This document shows, piece by piece, positions 8,131 to 16,594 of a stretch of DNA of 37,868 nucleotides; the stretch's first letter is position 1; the number at the start of each line of letters is the position of its first letter. The position numbers were made by a program, and so were the translations under genes. The notes beneath the pieces were generated by a model, which saw only the letters and a program-made list of their open reading frames with translations, did not search any database and was not told the DNA's origin. Origin of the DNA: Pseudomonadota bacterium (lineage in GTDB: Bacteria > Pseudomonadota > Alphaproteobacteria > SP197); NCBI GenBank assembly GCA_039028155.1, contig JBCCIS010000052.1, positions 1 through 37,868 of the forward strand. The letters are read 5' to 3'.

Positions 8131-9585
8131 ATGCTTGAAGCGTTCCAACAATTCTGGGCCGAACTGATTGCGCTGGCGACGCTGGTGTTAACGATCGTTC
8201 TGTCGGTCGGCGTCATCCTGCGCAAGCGGAACGAACGTTCAGCCCTTGGGTGGCTCGGTGTCATCTTGCTGTCGCCGCCACTAGGCTCGCTTGCGTTCCT
8301 TCTGCTTGGCATCAACCGCATCCGGCGGCGCGCCCAGAAGACGTTGAATCCAGACCAGATGGATCTGGTCGATGGGCGCGAGGAGTCAGGGCTGCCCCTG
8401 CAGCTGACCAGTGGCGCCTCGCCGGCAGGCGACCGCGACTTGCCGAGGCTGGCGCGCTTTGTCGACCAGATAGTCGAGCGTCCGCTGGTCGATGGCAATC
8501 AGATCGACCCGCTGGTCGACGGCGGTGTTGCCTATCCCAGAATGATCGAGGCGATTGATAGCGCGGAGCGGCTGGTCGTTCTTGCCACCTACATCTTTCG
8601 CCGTGATGACGTGGGTGCTGCTTTCATCGCCGCGCTGGGCCGTGCGAAACGGCGTGGCGTCGTGGTGAAGGTCCTGATCGACGGTGCGGGTTCGCACTAT
8701 TCGTGGCCGACGGTCATGCAGGACCTGTTGGACGAAGGTGTCGACGCCGCGCGCTTCCTGCACTCGTTCTGGCCTTGGCAAATGCCCTACTTGAACCTGC
8801 GCAGCCATCGCAAGCTGTTGGTAATTGACGGCCGCATCGGTTTCACCGGGGGCATGAACATCACCGGCAAACACGCACCAAAGGGCGACGGCAACGTCCA
8901 CTATCGCGATGTGCATTTTGAGCTCAAGGGCCCGATCGTCGGGCAGCTCCTGGATGTCTTCGAGGACGATTGGCACTTCACGACGGGCGAAACGCCGGAT
9001 GCCGGCATCTGGCTTAAGGACTCGTCACCGGCGGGAGCCATGCATGCGCGCGCGATCAGCGACGGCCCCGACGACGCAACGGACAGCCTCCGTTGGGCCA
9101 TGCTCGGTGCCCTGACCCAGGCCGATCAACGCATCTCGATCGCGACGCCCTATTTCGTCCCCGATCAGCAGTTGGCCACCGCACTCTGCCTGGCGGCATT
9201 GCGCGGTGTTGAGGTCGATATCGTGATGCCGGCGAACAACAACCTGCCTTTCGTGAAGTGGGCATCGACATCGCGCATGGACGAACTGCTCGTGTCGGGC
9301 TGTCGTTTATGGATGTCGCAGCCGGATTTCGATCATTCGAAGCTGTTTGCGGTCGATGGCACGTGGAGCCTGATCGGTTCGGCGAACTGGGACGAACGCA
9401 GTCTTCGGCTGAACTTCGAACTCAACGTCGAGTGTTACGACTCGGCTCTCGCGGCTGAGATCCACGAGATGATCGACCAGAGGCGCGCCATGTCGCAGCC
9501 GGTTACGCTGGAGAAGCTCAACGCCCGATCGTTGCCGGTGAAGTTTCGCGACGGCGTGGCGCGTCTGTTCTCGCCATACCTCTAG
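8131..9585 (+). CDS. cls: Cardiolipin synthase (phospholipase D superfamily)
   Basis: A 484-residue membrane-bound phosphatidyltransferase that makes cardiolipin from phosphatidylglycerol. Two N-terminal helices (about residues 10-30 and 40-60) precede two PLD domains. The HKD motifs are HRKLLVIDG (H226, K228, D233) and HSKLFAVDG (H402, K404, D409), each followed by the conserved GG/GS-N segment (GFTGGMNI, LIGSANWD). The length is that of bacterial ClsA-type enzymes. It lies downstream of the AI-2E-type gene on the same strand and is convergent with the Sel1 gene, whose stop is 24 bases away. Both catalytic halves look intact. Confidence 0.93.
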   Translation: MLEAFQQFWAELIALATLVLTIVLSVGVILRKRNERSALGWLGVILLSPPLGSLAFLLLGINRIRRRAQKTLNPDQMDLVDGREESGLPLQLTSGASPAGDRDLPRLARFVDQIVERPLVDGNQIDPLVDGGVAYPRMIEAIDSAERLVVLATYIFRRDDVGAAFIAALGRAKRRGVVVKVLIDGAGSHYSWPTVMQDLLDEGVDAARFLHSFWPWQMPYLNLRSHRKLLVIDGRIGFTGGMNITGKHAPKGDGNVHYRDVHFELKGPIVGQLLDVFEDDWHFTTGETPDAGIWLKDSSPAGAMHARAISDGPDDATDSLRWAMLGALTQADQRISIATPYFVPDQQLATALCLAALRGVEVDIVMPANNNLPFVKWASTSRMDELLVSGCRLWMSQPDFDHSKLFAVDGTWSLIGSANWDERSLRLNFELNVECYDSALAAEIHEMIDQRRAMSQPVTLEKLNARSLPVKFRDGVARLFSPYL

Positions 9586-9608
9586 ATCGGATCCGGGTTG
9601 GCGTGATC

Positions 9609-10946
9609 TCACAGACCGCTGCGGTTGAGGCCGGATGAAGCGGGATCCCAGGGCATCGGCAACAAGCGAGCCATCGCGTCGAGCAGGACCTGGTCAATGG
9701 TTCCCGTGACCGGTAAGCCATACTCTGCTTGAAAGTCGCGGATGGCTTTTCGGGTGTTCGGGCCGGAAACGCCGTCGACGGCGCCATCGAGCCGGTTGTG
9801 CTCGCGCAGGTAACGTTGAATGGCGGCGGTGTCATTGCCCAAGACATCGCTGGCAAGCGGCGCCAGGCGCCGTGTCTGATGCGCCGGGCGAACGCTAAGC
9901 GTCTCACGCAGGATCGTCGCGCGCTCCAGGCCGGCGCGGCGCTCGTCTTCGGTTAGAACGCCGAGCAAGCGCCTGCGATACTCCGATGCTGTCGCCGAGG
10001 CGTCGGGGTCGTCACCGGATCGCGCGATCAGGACCCAGGCATAGGCTTCGATGATGTCCTGGTCCAGGCCAATACCGTTGGCGAGCGCATAGGCAAGGTT
10101 GATCTGACCGGCCTCGCTGCCGCCGATGGCCGCGGCGTGATAGGCGGCTGCCGCCCGCCCGGGATCGTGGGGGACGCCGCGGCCGAAGTGGTACATGACA
10201 CCTAGGTTGTTCTGGGCAATGGCGAAGCCCTGGTCGGCCGCCAAGGCATACCAATGGACGGCCTGTTCATAATCTTGTGTGACGCCGATGCCGCGTTCGT
10301 ACATCAGGCCCAGATTGTTCTGGGCTTCGGCCAGGCCGCCATCGGCGGCCTGGTGATACCAATAGAGAGCCTGTTCGGGATCGTTGCCGCTGCCGCCGGA
10401 AACGAAGGTGCGGCCCAGATTGTACTGCGCGGCCGCCATGCCCTGGTTTGCGGCGCGGTGGTACCACAGTGACGCCAGGTCGTTATCGACCGGTACGCCC
10501 GCGCCCTTTTCCAGCGCGACTGCAAGGCTGAATTGGGCGGGGCCATAGCCTTGCTCCGCTGCCGACTGGTAGAGGTCAAACGCCTTGCTCAGGTCCTGCT
10601 CAAACCCCAGACCCTGTGCGTAGAAGTCCCCAAGCCGTTGTTGCGCGGCTGGTAGCCCCCGCGCGGCCGCATAGCCATACCAGGCCGCCGCTTCCTCGTA
10701 ATCAGGCTCGCCCAAAAGGCCGGACTCATAAAGCACACCCAGATTGAACTGGACGTCGACATGTCCGGCCCGGCCCAGCTCCCGCCACAGCGCGACGGCC
10801 GTCTCGTAGTTGCCTTGATGAACCGCCATCCAGCCATCGGCAAACTCGGCTTCGGCCGCCGACGTGCTGAGCAGGAGCAAGACCGCCGCCAACCATGGAC
10901 GGAGACTTGGGCAACGCTTGGTGATGCGCCACACTGGCGGTGTCAT
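9609..10946 (-). CDS. Sel1-repeat protein with C-terminal peptidoglycan-binding domain
   Basis: A 445-residue exported protein. A signal peptide ends near the Ala-Glu-Ala at about 30-34. Roughly seven Sel1-like repeats (AQxNLGxMYxxGxGVxxDxxxAxxWYxxAAxQG) follow to about residue 290, then a linker. The C-terminus (about 385-440) has a peptidoglycan-binding-like fold (DGVSGPNTRKAIRDFQ, YGLPVTGTID). Sel1 repeats are protein-binding scaffolds, so a cell-wall-associated adaptor is likely; no catalytic domain is seen. The ATG at 10946 shares the bases CATG with the start of the glycosylase gene on the other strand. GTG at 10934 is an alternative start. Confidence 0.85.
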   Translation of the reverse strand: MTPPVWRITKRCPSLRPWLAAVLLLLSTSAAEAEFADGWMAVHQGNYETAVALWRELGRAGHVDVQFNLGVLYESGLLGEPDYEEAAAWYGYAAARGLPAAQQRLGDFYAQGLGFEQDLSKAFDLYQSAAEQGYGPAQFSLAVALEKGAGVPVDNDLASLWYHRAANQGMAAAQYNLGRTFVSGGSGNDPEQALYWYHQAADGGLAEAQNNLGLMYERGIGVTQDYEQAVHWYALAADQGFAIAQNNLGVMYHFGRGVPHDPGRAAAAYHAAAIGGSEAGQINLAYALANGIGLDQDIIEAYAWVLIARSGDDPDASATASEYRRRLLGVLTEDERRAGLERATILRETLSVRPAHQTRRLAPLASDVLGNDTAAIQRYLREHNRLDGAVDGVSGPNTRKAIRDFQAEYGLPVTGTIDQVLLDAMARLLPMPWDPASSGLNRSGL

Positions 10947-11586
10947 GTCCGTCGATTTCGCTCCTGTTGTGCCGACCTATTGGTGGCCGGCCGCCGCCGA
11001 CCTTGCCCGGCGCGATGCCATACTTGCTCCTATCATTGCTGCCTATCCGGGTGAAGCCCTGGAGCCCCATGGCGACATTTTTCGAACACTCGCGCGCGCT
11101 GTTGTTGGCCAGCAGATCTCGGTCCTGGCGGCTGAGCGTATCTGGCACCGCCTGCTCGGCGAGGTTGGCGACATATCGCCCACGAACGTCATCGCTGTTT
11201 CGGCCGCGCGGCTGAGGGCGTGCGGCCTGACGCGCAGGAAGGCCGATAGCCTTGTCGCCGCAGCCCACGCCGCGTTGACCGAGGACCAAGACTGGTCGTC
11301 GTGGCTCGGGCTCGACGACGAGGAATTGGCCGCGCGGTTGACGCGGCTATCCGGTGTCGGACCGTGGACCGCCCATATGGTGCTGATATTTGCCGCCGGG
11401 CGCCCCGACATCCTGCCGACGGGCGATATCGGGCTGCGTCGCGTGGCCGGTGATCTCTATGGAGAGACGGGCGGTGTGATGGATGTCGCGGCGTTGACGA
11501 CCGTGGCCGAGACCTGGCGGCCATGGCGCTCGGTCGCCGTGTGGTACCTATGGCGCTCGCTGGACCCGGTGCCCGTCGCGTATTGA
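10945..11586 (+). CDS. DNA-3-methyladenine glycosylase II-like (HhH-GPD family)
   Basis: A 213-residue base-excision repair glycosylase of the AlkA/MpgII type, lacking AlkA's N-terminal TBP-like domain. The helix-hairpin-helix is LSGVGPWTA (residues 135-143) and the catalytic Asp is D161 in PTGDIGLRR. VVGQQIS is the usual N-terminal family motif. It removes alkylated purines, complementing the alkyltransferase-like protein encoded at 4737. ATG 10945 gives the natural N-terminus, with ATG 10924 as an upstream alternative. Neither has a good ribosome-binding site, and both lie in the opposing Sel1 gene's 5' end. Confidence 0.9.
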   Translation: MSVDFAPVVPTYWWPAAADLARRDAILAPIIAAYPGEALEPHGDIFRTLARAVVGQQISVLAAERIWHRLLGEVGDISPTNVIAVSAARLRACGLTRRKADSLVAAAHAALTEDQDWSSWLGLDDEELAARLTRLSGVGPWTAHMVLIFAAGRPDILPTGDIGLRRVAGDLYGETGGVMDVAALTTVAETWRPWRSVAVWYLWRSLDPVPVAY

Positions 11587-11601
11587 CGCGACGATTAGGC
11601 T

Positions 11602-11901
11602 CTAGTGATCGCGGGCGTAAAAGGCGAGGCCGACCAGACCCAGGACGGCGATCACGGCCACCGTGATGAACGGGTCAACACTGCTGATACCGCCGACGAT
11701 CCAGTTGACCCAGCCGAAGGCCTGTTCGCCTATATCGGACCCGTTCTGAATATGTTGCGCGATCAGCAGGGCAACGATCGTGCCGATGGCGACGACGCCG
11801 GTGCCGGTGATAAACGACATCATGCGCGACCAGAACGATGATTTCGGTCGCGATGTCGCGAAGATCCGCTTTTTTACCCGGGGTTCAGATACGATCATCA
11901 T
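11602..11901 (-). CDS. Small two-helix membrane protein of unknown function
   Basis: A 99-residue protein with a basic N-terminal tail (about 1-28) and two hydrophobic helices (about 30-48 and 75-95) separated by a polar loop. The translation start is reasonable: AAGGG lies five bases before ATG 11901, and a second ATG follows immediately. No family is recognised. It is convergent with the glycosylase gene, 15 bases apart, and stands alone on its strand. The codon use and 300-base length with a start signal argue for a real gene; the function is unknown. Confidence 0.6.
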   Translation of the reverse strand: MMIVSEPRVKKRIFATSRPKSSFWSRMMSFITGTGVVAIGTIVALLIAQHIQNGSDIGEQAFGWVNWIVGGISSVDPFITVAVIAVLGLVGLAFYARDH

Positions 11902-12193
11902 GTCATCCCTTCGGTAACCCCGCTACCTGACGCGCTCAGGCCGGAGGCTTTGCGTCCCGGCGTCGCCGCCGGTTTGCCGTTTCGGGGATAGCAGTCCCGC
12001 CCTCTCGGGGACCAAGCGCCCAATGCGCTATCTATCCGCACACTCAATTCAGTAGCGTAAATGCAAGTTTGGAGTCGAGTGACAGCGCTCACAAAGCTGT
12101 GGATTGCCTTGCTGTTCGGGTGTTTGAGCACGCCTCTTGACGGTGTCGGGCGCGGTGACGATCATCGCGGCGAACCTCTCCTGGATACACCCG

Positions 12194-13369
12194 ATGTCAC
12201 TCGTGCCGAATCGGCTGGTCGAACAGGTCCAGCTACCGCCAATTCCGCAAGCCTGGGCGTGGGTCGACGGGCTCGACTTTCCCGCCGACCGGCCGCTTCT
12301 GGATGTCTGCCAGGCGGTGCCAAGTTACCCACCGCCGTCTGAGCTGACCGATCACCTGGCCCAGCGCGTGCGTGACGGATCGACCGCGGTCTATACGGAT
12401 ATCGCCGGCCTGCCTGAGCTGAGGCAGGCCCTGGCCCGGGATATCTCCGCACGTTACCGCGCCGATGTGCCCGCCGATGACATCATGATCATGGCCGGTT
12501 GCAATCAGGCTTTCTGGAACACCATGGTGGCGCTGGCTGGCAACGGCGATCAGGTGATCGTGCCGTCACCCTGGTACTTCAATCACGAGATGTCGCTGCG
12601 CATGCTGGGCATCGATGTGGCACCGCTGCCGTTCCGTGCCGACCGGGCAGGCATTCCCGACCCCGAGGACGCGCGGAGACTCATCGGGCCCCAGACCCGT
12701 GCCATCGCCCTGGTAACGCCGAACAACCCGACCGGCGCCATCTATCCGCCGGACGTCCTTGATGCCTTTTTCGAACTGGCGAGGGAAGCGAACTGCGCTC
12801 TCGTCATCGACGAGACCTATCGCGACTTTCAGCCGGCGGAGTCAGCGCCGCACGATCTCTTCACCCGCCCGGGCTGGGGCGACACGCTGGTCCACCTCTA
12901 CAGCTTCTCGAAGGTGTTCTGCCTGACTGGCTATCGTGTCGGCGCCATCGCGACCGGCGCCACGCTGCGCACCGCCCTGACGAAGGTGACCGACTGTGTG
13001 CAGATCTGTGCGCCCCATATTGGCCAGGAAGCGGCACTCTACGGTCTAGATCATCTGGACGCCTGGCGGACCAGCAATCAAGAGATGATGGCGGGCCGCG
13101 CCGAGGCGCTGACCCGTGCCTTCCAACGCAACGATCTGACCTATGACCTGGTCAGCGCCGGCGCCTACTTCGCCTTTGTGCGCCACCCGTTCGGCGATGA
13201 ACCATCGGAGAGTGTCGCCAGACGGCTCGCCATCGATCATGGCCTCCTATGCCTGCCGGGCAGTTGGTTCGGCCCGGACCAGGACGCCTATCTTCGCTTC
13301 GCCTTTGCCAACCTCGACCAGTCGGTCATGCCGTCCATCGTCGAACGGCTTGTGGAGAGCCAGGGTTAG
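12194..13369 (+). CDS. PLP-dependent aminotransferase class I/II
   Basis: A 391-residue fold-type I aminotransferase. The PLP lysine is K240 in YSFSKVFCLTGYRVG. The substrate-side motifs are TPNNPTGAIYP and VIDETYRDF, and the C-terminus ends AYLRFAFANLD. It differs from the aminotransferase at 1484 in the lysine region and N-terminus, so the two are not recent duplicates. The substrate is not predictable; aromatic or aspartate-like amino acids are typical for this group. The frame is open from a TTG at 12137, but ATG 12194 starts the conserved region. The 292-base gap before it (11902-12193) shows no clear promoter. Confidence 0.87.
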   Translation: MSLVPNRLVEQVQLPPIPQAWAWVDGLDFPADRPLLDVCQAVPSYPPPSELTDHLAQRVRDGSTAVYTDIAGLPELRQALARDISARYRADVPADDIMIMAGCNQAFWNTMVALAGNGDQVIVPSPWYFNHEMSLRMLGIDVAPLPFRADRAGIPDPEDARRLIGPQTRAIALVTPNNPTGAIYPPDVLDAFFELAREANCALVIDETYRDFQPAESAPHDLFTRPGWGDTLVHLYSFSKVFCLTGYRVGAIATGATLRTALTKVTDCVQICAPHIGQEAALYGLDHLDAWRTSNQEMMAGRAEALTRAFQRNDLTYDLVSAGAYFAFVRHPFGDEPSESVARRLAIDHGLLCLPGSWFGPDQDAYLRFAFANLDQSVMPSIVERLVESQG

Positions 13370-13425
13370 CGAGTCGCCGCCTTACGCGGTCCGGCGATGC
13401 CAACCAAACCGGAATCAATGGTGGT

Positions 13426-14715
13426 TCAGCGCTCGCGGAAGGATTCGTGCCTTAGCTTCAGGACGGGCTTCAGCAGATATCGCAGCACCGTGTCGGTGCC
13501 GGTGTGGATGTCCAGCGTCGCTTCCATGCCCGCGGTGATCGGCTGATCGCCTGGCGTGACCCCCAGGTAGCTCTGATCGGTCGCGGCGATGACGCGGAAA
13601 TAGGTGTGACCTTCCTCGTCCTGGTGCGAGTCCGGCGAGACCAGAATGACTTCGGCGTCCAAGCCGCCATAGCGGATGTAGTCATAGGTCGAGATCTTGA
13701 CGATCGCCGTCTGCCCGGCCTCGACATAGCCAATGTCCTGCGGGTTCAGCCGCGCCTCGATGACCAGGGTCTCGTTCGACGGCACGATATCCATCAGCGC
13801 GTCGCCCGGCCGCACCACGGCGCCGATGGTGTAGTACTTCAGGCTCTTCACGATGCCGTCGATCGGGCTGGTGATCAGCGTCCGCTGGCTCATGGCCGAC
13901 GCCTTGATCAGCTCCTCGCTTGTGTGATCGATCGAGAGTTCGACGCTCGCCAGATCCTCCAGCGCTGCGCGGCGAAACGCGATCTCGGTCTCATGAATGC
14001 GTTCGGTTGCCTGGGCCAGAGCGGCTTCGGCCGCCGGGATGCTTTCGGCGAGTGACTCCAGCTGACCACGGATCTGTTCGACCTCGGACTCGGCGGCCAG
14101 ATAGTCCAGGCGGGAGATCAGGCCGTCGGTGATCAGATCCTCGGCGATGGCGAAGTTCTCACGGGCCAGGCGGAACTGGTCGCGCAAGCTGGCTTGCTCC
14201 GCCTTCAACTGGCGGATCTCGAAGTCGCGCTGGTTGACCTCCTGCTGTAAGCCGATCAGCGCGCTTTCCATTTCATCCTGGCGAGCGTGGAAGGCGCTGA
14301 GCTCGTTTTCCATGACGGCCTGACGGCGTTCGGCGACCTCATCGGGAAACTCCGGCTCGCCGCCATTGGCCTCGGCCAAGAGCCGTGCGCGGCGCAGCAT
14401 CAGACCATCCAAGGTCACCCGAAGTTCGGACTCCTCGGTGTTCGACGCGGAGAGGTCGAGGCGGACGAGGGGGTCGCCGGCCGCGACGATATCGCCGTCG
14501 GTAACGTACATCTCCTCGATGATGCCGCCTTCCAGATGCTGGATCGTTTTGATCTGGCCTTGGGGCACAACCTCGCCCTGGGCGATGGCGAACTCATCGA
14601 TTTTGGCCTGGGATGCCCATGCCAACAGGCCGACCAGCAGCAGCACGATCAAGATTGCGGTTACCCTGAGCCGCGACGCCCTATGCCGCCCGGCGATGTC
14701 ATCAAGCTTGCTCAT
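13426..14715 (-). CDS. Type I secretion periplasmic adaptor, HlyD/PrtE family
   Basis: A 429-residue membrane fusion protein: one N-terminal membrane helix (about residues 18-36), a lipoyl/barrel half (GEVVPQGQIKTIQHLEGGIIEEM), a long coiled-coil hairpin (about 105-270), and the second barrel half with the HlyD C-terminal region (ITSPIDGIVKSL, then VEAGQTAIVKISTYDY). It should bridge the ABC exporter in the inner membrane to a TolC channel. Its ATG overlaps the exporter's TGA in ATGA, so the two are translationally coupled. The length and the HLEGGI motif are classical for type I secretion rather than for drug efflux. Confidence 0.93.
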   Translation of the reverse strand: MSKLDDIAGRHRASRLRVTAILIVLLLVGLLAWASQAKIDEFAIAQGEVVPQGQIKTIQHLEGGIIEEMYVTDGDIVAAGDPLVRLDLSASNTEESELRVTLDGLMLRRARLLAEANGGEPEFPDEVAERRQAVMENELSAFHARQDEMESALIGLQQEVNQRDFEIRQLKAEQASLRDQFRLARENFAIAEDLITDGLISRLDYLAAESEVEQIRGQLESLAESIPAAEAALAQATERIHETEIAFRRAALEDLASVELSIDHTSEELIKASAMSQRTLITSPIDGIVKSLKYYTIGAVVRPGDALMDIVPSNETLVIEARLNPQDIGYVEAGQTAIVKISTYDYIRYGGLDAEVILVSPDSHQDEEGHTYFRVIAATDQSYLGVTPGDQPITAGMEATLDIHTGTDTVLRYLLKPVLKLRHESFRER

Positions 14716-16475
14716 GCCTTGCGGGCCTCGGCCAGATGGGGGCCGTCCTTGGGTTCGGGCGCATTGGCAGCCTGGCGCGGCAGGTTATCGAACACCTTGG
14801 CCAGCACGTCCTTTGTCGGCCCGGCGACCGCAATGCGGCCTTTCTCCAGGCCGACGATATGGGTGCAGGCGGCCAGCATGATCGGCGTGTGCGTCGCCAT
14901 GACGATCGTGTGGTCGCGCGACCGCTCGACCAGGATATCGCGCAGCGATTTTTCAGCCTCGCGATCCAGGTTGGCGGCGACCTCGTCCAGAAGCAGGATC
15001 GGCGGGTCGTTAAGCAGGGCGCGGGCAACGGCGATACGCTGGCGCTGGCCGCCGGAGAGCCGGCGCCCGGCCTCGCCTATGTCCGTGCCGTAACCGTCGG
15101 GAAGGTCGGCGATGAAGCCGTGGGCACCCGCCGCCGTCGCGGCGGCGATGATCTCCTCATCGCGCGCCTCCGGGTTCATGCCGGCGATGTTGTCTCGGAT
15201 CGTGCCGTGGAACAGGGCGGCTTCCTGGGGGACATAGCCGACCCAGCGCGCGAGGTCCTGGCGTGTGAACTGGGTGAGGTCGGCGCCGTCCAGCAGCACG
15301 CGTCCGTTGGTCGGCTCGTAGAGCCCTTGCATCAGTTTGATCAGCGTCGTCTTGCCGGCGCCGTTGGGGCCGACGAGCCCGATGATTCCGCCGGGCTTGA
15401 AGTGCATGTTGACGCCATCGACCACGTTGGGGCCGTTGTCGCCGAAACTGAAGGAGACGTTCTGCAGGATCAGCTCGCCACGGGGGCGCGTCAGTTCGAT
15501 CGTCGCCTCGGTCCGTTCCTCGGCCAGCTCGAAGGCTTCACTCAGGTGGTCAACGGACTGGTGGTAGGACGAAAGATTGCGCCACGTATTGACCAACTGG
15601 TTCATCGGCGCGATCAGCCGGTTGCTCAACATGTTGGTCGCGATCAGCGCGCCGATGGAGAGCTCCTGGTTCAGGATCGCGACCGCGCCGAAGCTGGTCA
15701 GCACGACTGTGGTGATGAAGGCCATGGAGAGCGACATGTTGGCGAAGGTGTCGTTCCACCGGCCGCGCGCGATGGAGTGGGTGATGACCTCCGCGTGCTT
15801 CTCCTCCCACTGGTTCCGGAAACCTTCTTCCAGACCCAGGGCCTTCATCGTCGTGCGCCCGGCCAGCATATCGGCGATCAGCTCGTCGCGGCTGAGGAGC
15901 CCCGTGCGTTCCTGGCGGCTTGCCTTGTCCAAAACGGCGCCGGAGACCCAGGCAACGATCATGAAGGCTGGGATGATGATCAACAGCAGCCAGGCGATCG
16001 GCGCGGCGATGACGAAAACCAGGATGACGAAGAGCGGCACGAAAGGCAGCTCCGTCGCCAGAACCGCACTGGGACCGGAGTACATGTTGCGCACGTTGTC
16101 GCCGTCGCGGTAGAGCGAGTGCCAGTAGCTGGCGGGCCGCTGCTCCAGGACACGCAGGGGGATCGCGCTGATCTTGTCGAAGATGCTGCGCCCCAGCTTG
16201 ACGTCGATCAGCAGGGCGGCGCGCTGCAGAATACGGCTTCTGGCCTGACGCAGGATGAAATCGAAACCGATGACGACGGCGATGCCGCTGACCAGCGCAA
16301 TCAGGGTCGTCGTGCCCTGGAAGAACACGACGCGGTCATAGACCTGCAGCACGAAGATCGGCAGGCCAAGCGCCAGAATGTTGACGAACAGCGACAGCAG
16401 CATGACCTCGCGGAACGCGGGCATCAGCGGCTTCAGAAGCTGTTTCAGCCATGTCTTGTTATGGGACAGTCCCAT
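14712..16475 (-). CDS. Type I secretion ABC transporter/ATPase, PrtD-like
   Basis: A 587-residue half-transporter. The membrane domain (about residues 20-310, five to six helices) is followed by an ATPase with Walker A GPNGAGKTT (about 368), signature LSGGQRQR (about 472), Walker B LLLDEV (about 492) and switch His in MATHTP (about 525). There is no N-terminal C39 peptidase or peptidase-like domain, as in PrtD/AprD-type exporters of proteins with uncleaved C-terminal signals. The HlyD partner is directly downstream and overlapping, and a TolC gene lies about 2.4 kb away. No RTX or other exported substrate is encoded in the window. Confidence 0.92.
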   Translation of the reverse strand: MGLSHNKTWLKQLLKPLMPAFREVMLLSLFVNILALGLPIFVLQVYDRVVFFQGTTTLIALVSGIAVVIGFDFILRQARSRILQRAALLIDVKLGRSIFDKISAIPLRVLEQRPASYWHSLYRDGDNVRNMYSGPSAVLATELPFVPLFVILVFVIAAPIAWLLLIIIPAFMIVAWVSGAVLDKASRQERTGLLSRDELIADMLAGRTTMKALGLEEGFRNQWEEKHAEVITHSIARGRWNDTFANMSLSMAFITTVVLTSFGAVAILNQELSIGALIATNMLSNRLIAPMNQLVNTWRNLSSYHQSVDHLSEAFELAEERTEATIELTRPRGELILQNVSFSFGDNGPNVVDGVNMHFKPGGIIGLVGPNGAGKTTLIKLMQGLYEPTNGRVLLDGADLTQFTRQDLARWVGYVPQEAALFHGTIRDNIAGMNPEARDEEIIAAATAAGAHGFIADLPDGYGTDIGEAGRRLSGGQRQRIAVARALLNDPPILLLDEVAANLDREAEKSLRDILVERSRDHTIVMATHTPIMLAACTHIVGLEKGRIAVAGPTKDVLAKVFDNLPRQAANAPEPKDGPHLAEARKA

Positions 16476-16594
16476 GGCGGGGATTGTGCCACGGGAGAGG
16501 CCCCAGCGCCATCACCTCATGACTTGTGCTTTCTCTTTGTCTCGCAACGGGTTAATGGTGTTTCCCTAAAACCACGTTGAAGCCGCGTTGGGCG

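Noticed and set aside
12061-12342. 93-codon frame with a lipobox-like N-terminus upstream of the second aminotransferase
   Set aside because: Most of it overlaps the aminotransferase in another frame and it becomes Arg/Pro/Ala-rich; no start signal. The gap 11902-12193 otherwise shows nothing I can support.
14736-16580. 614-codon open frame antisense to the secretion ATPase
   Set aside because: It is a GC-bias shadow: Asp/Gly/Arg/Val-rich with no domain, lying opposite an unmistakable ABC exporter.
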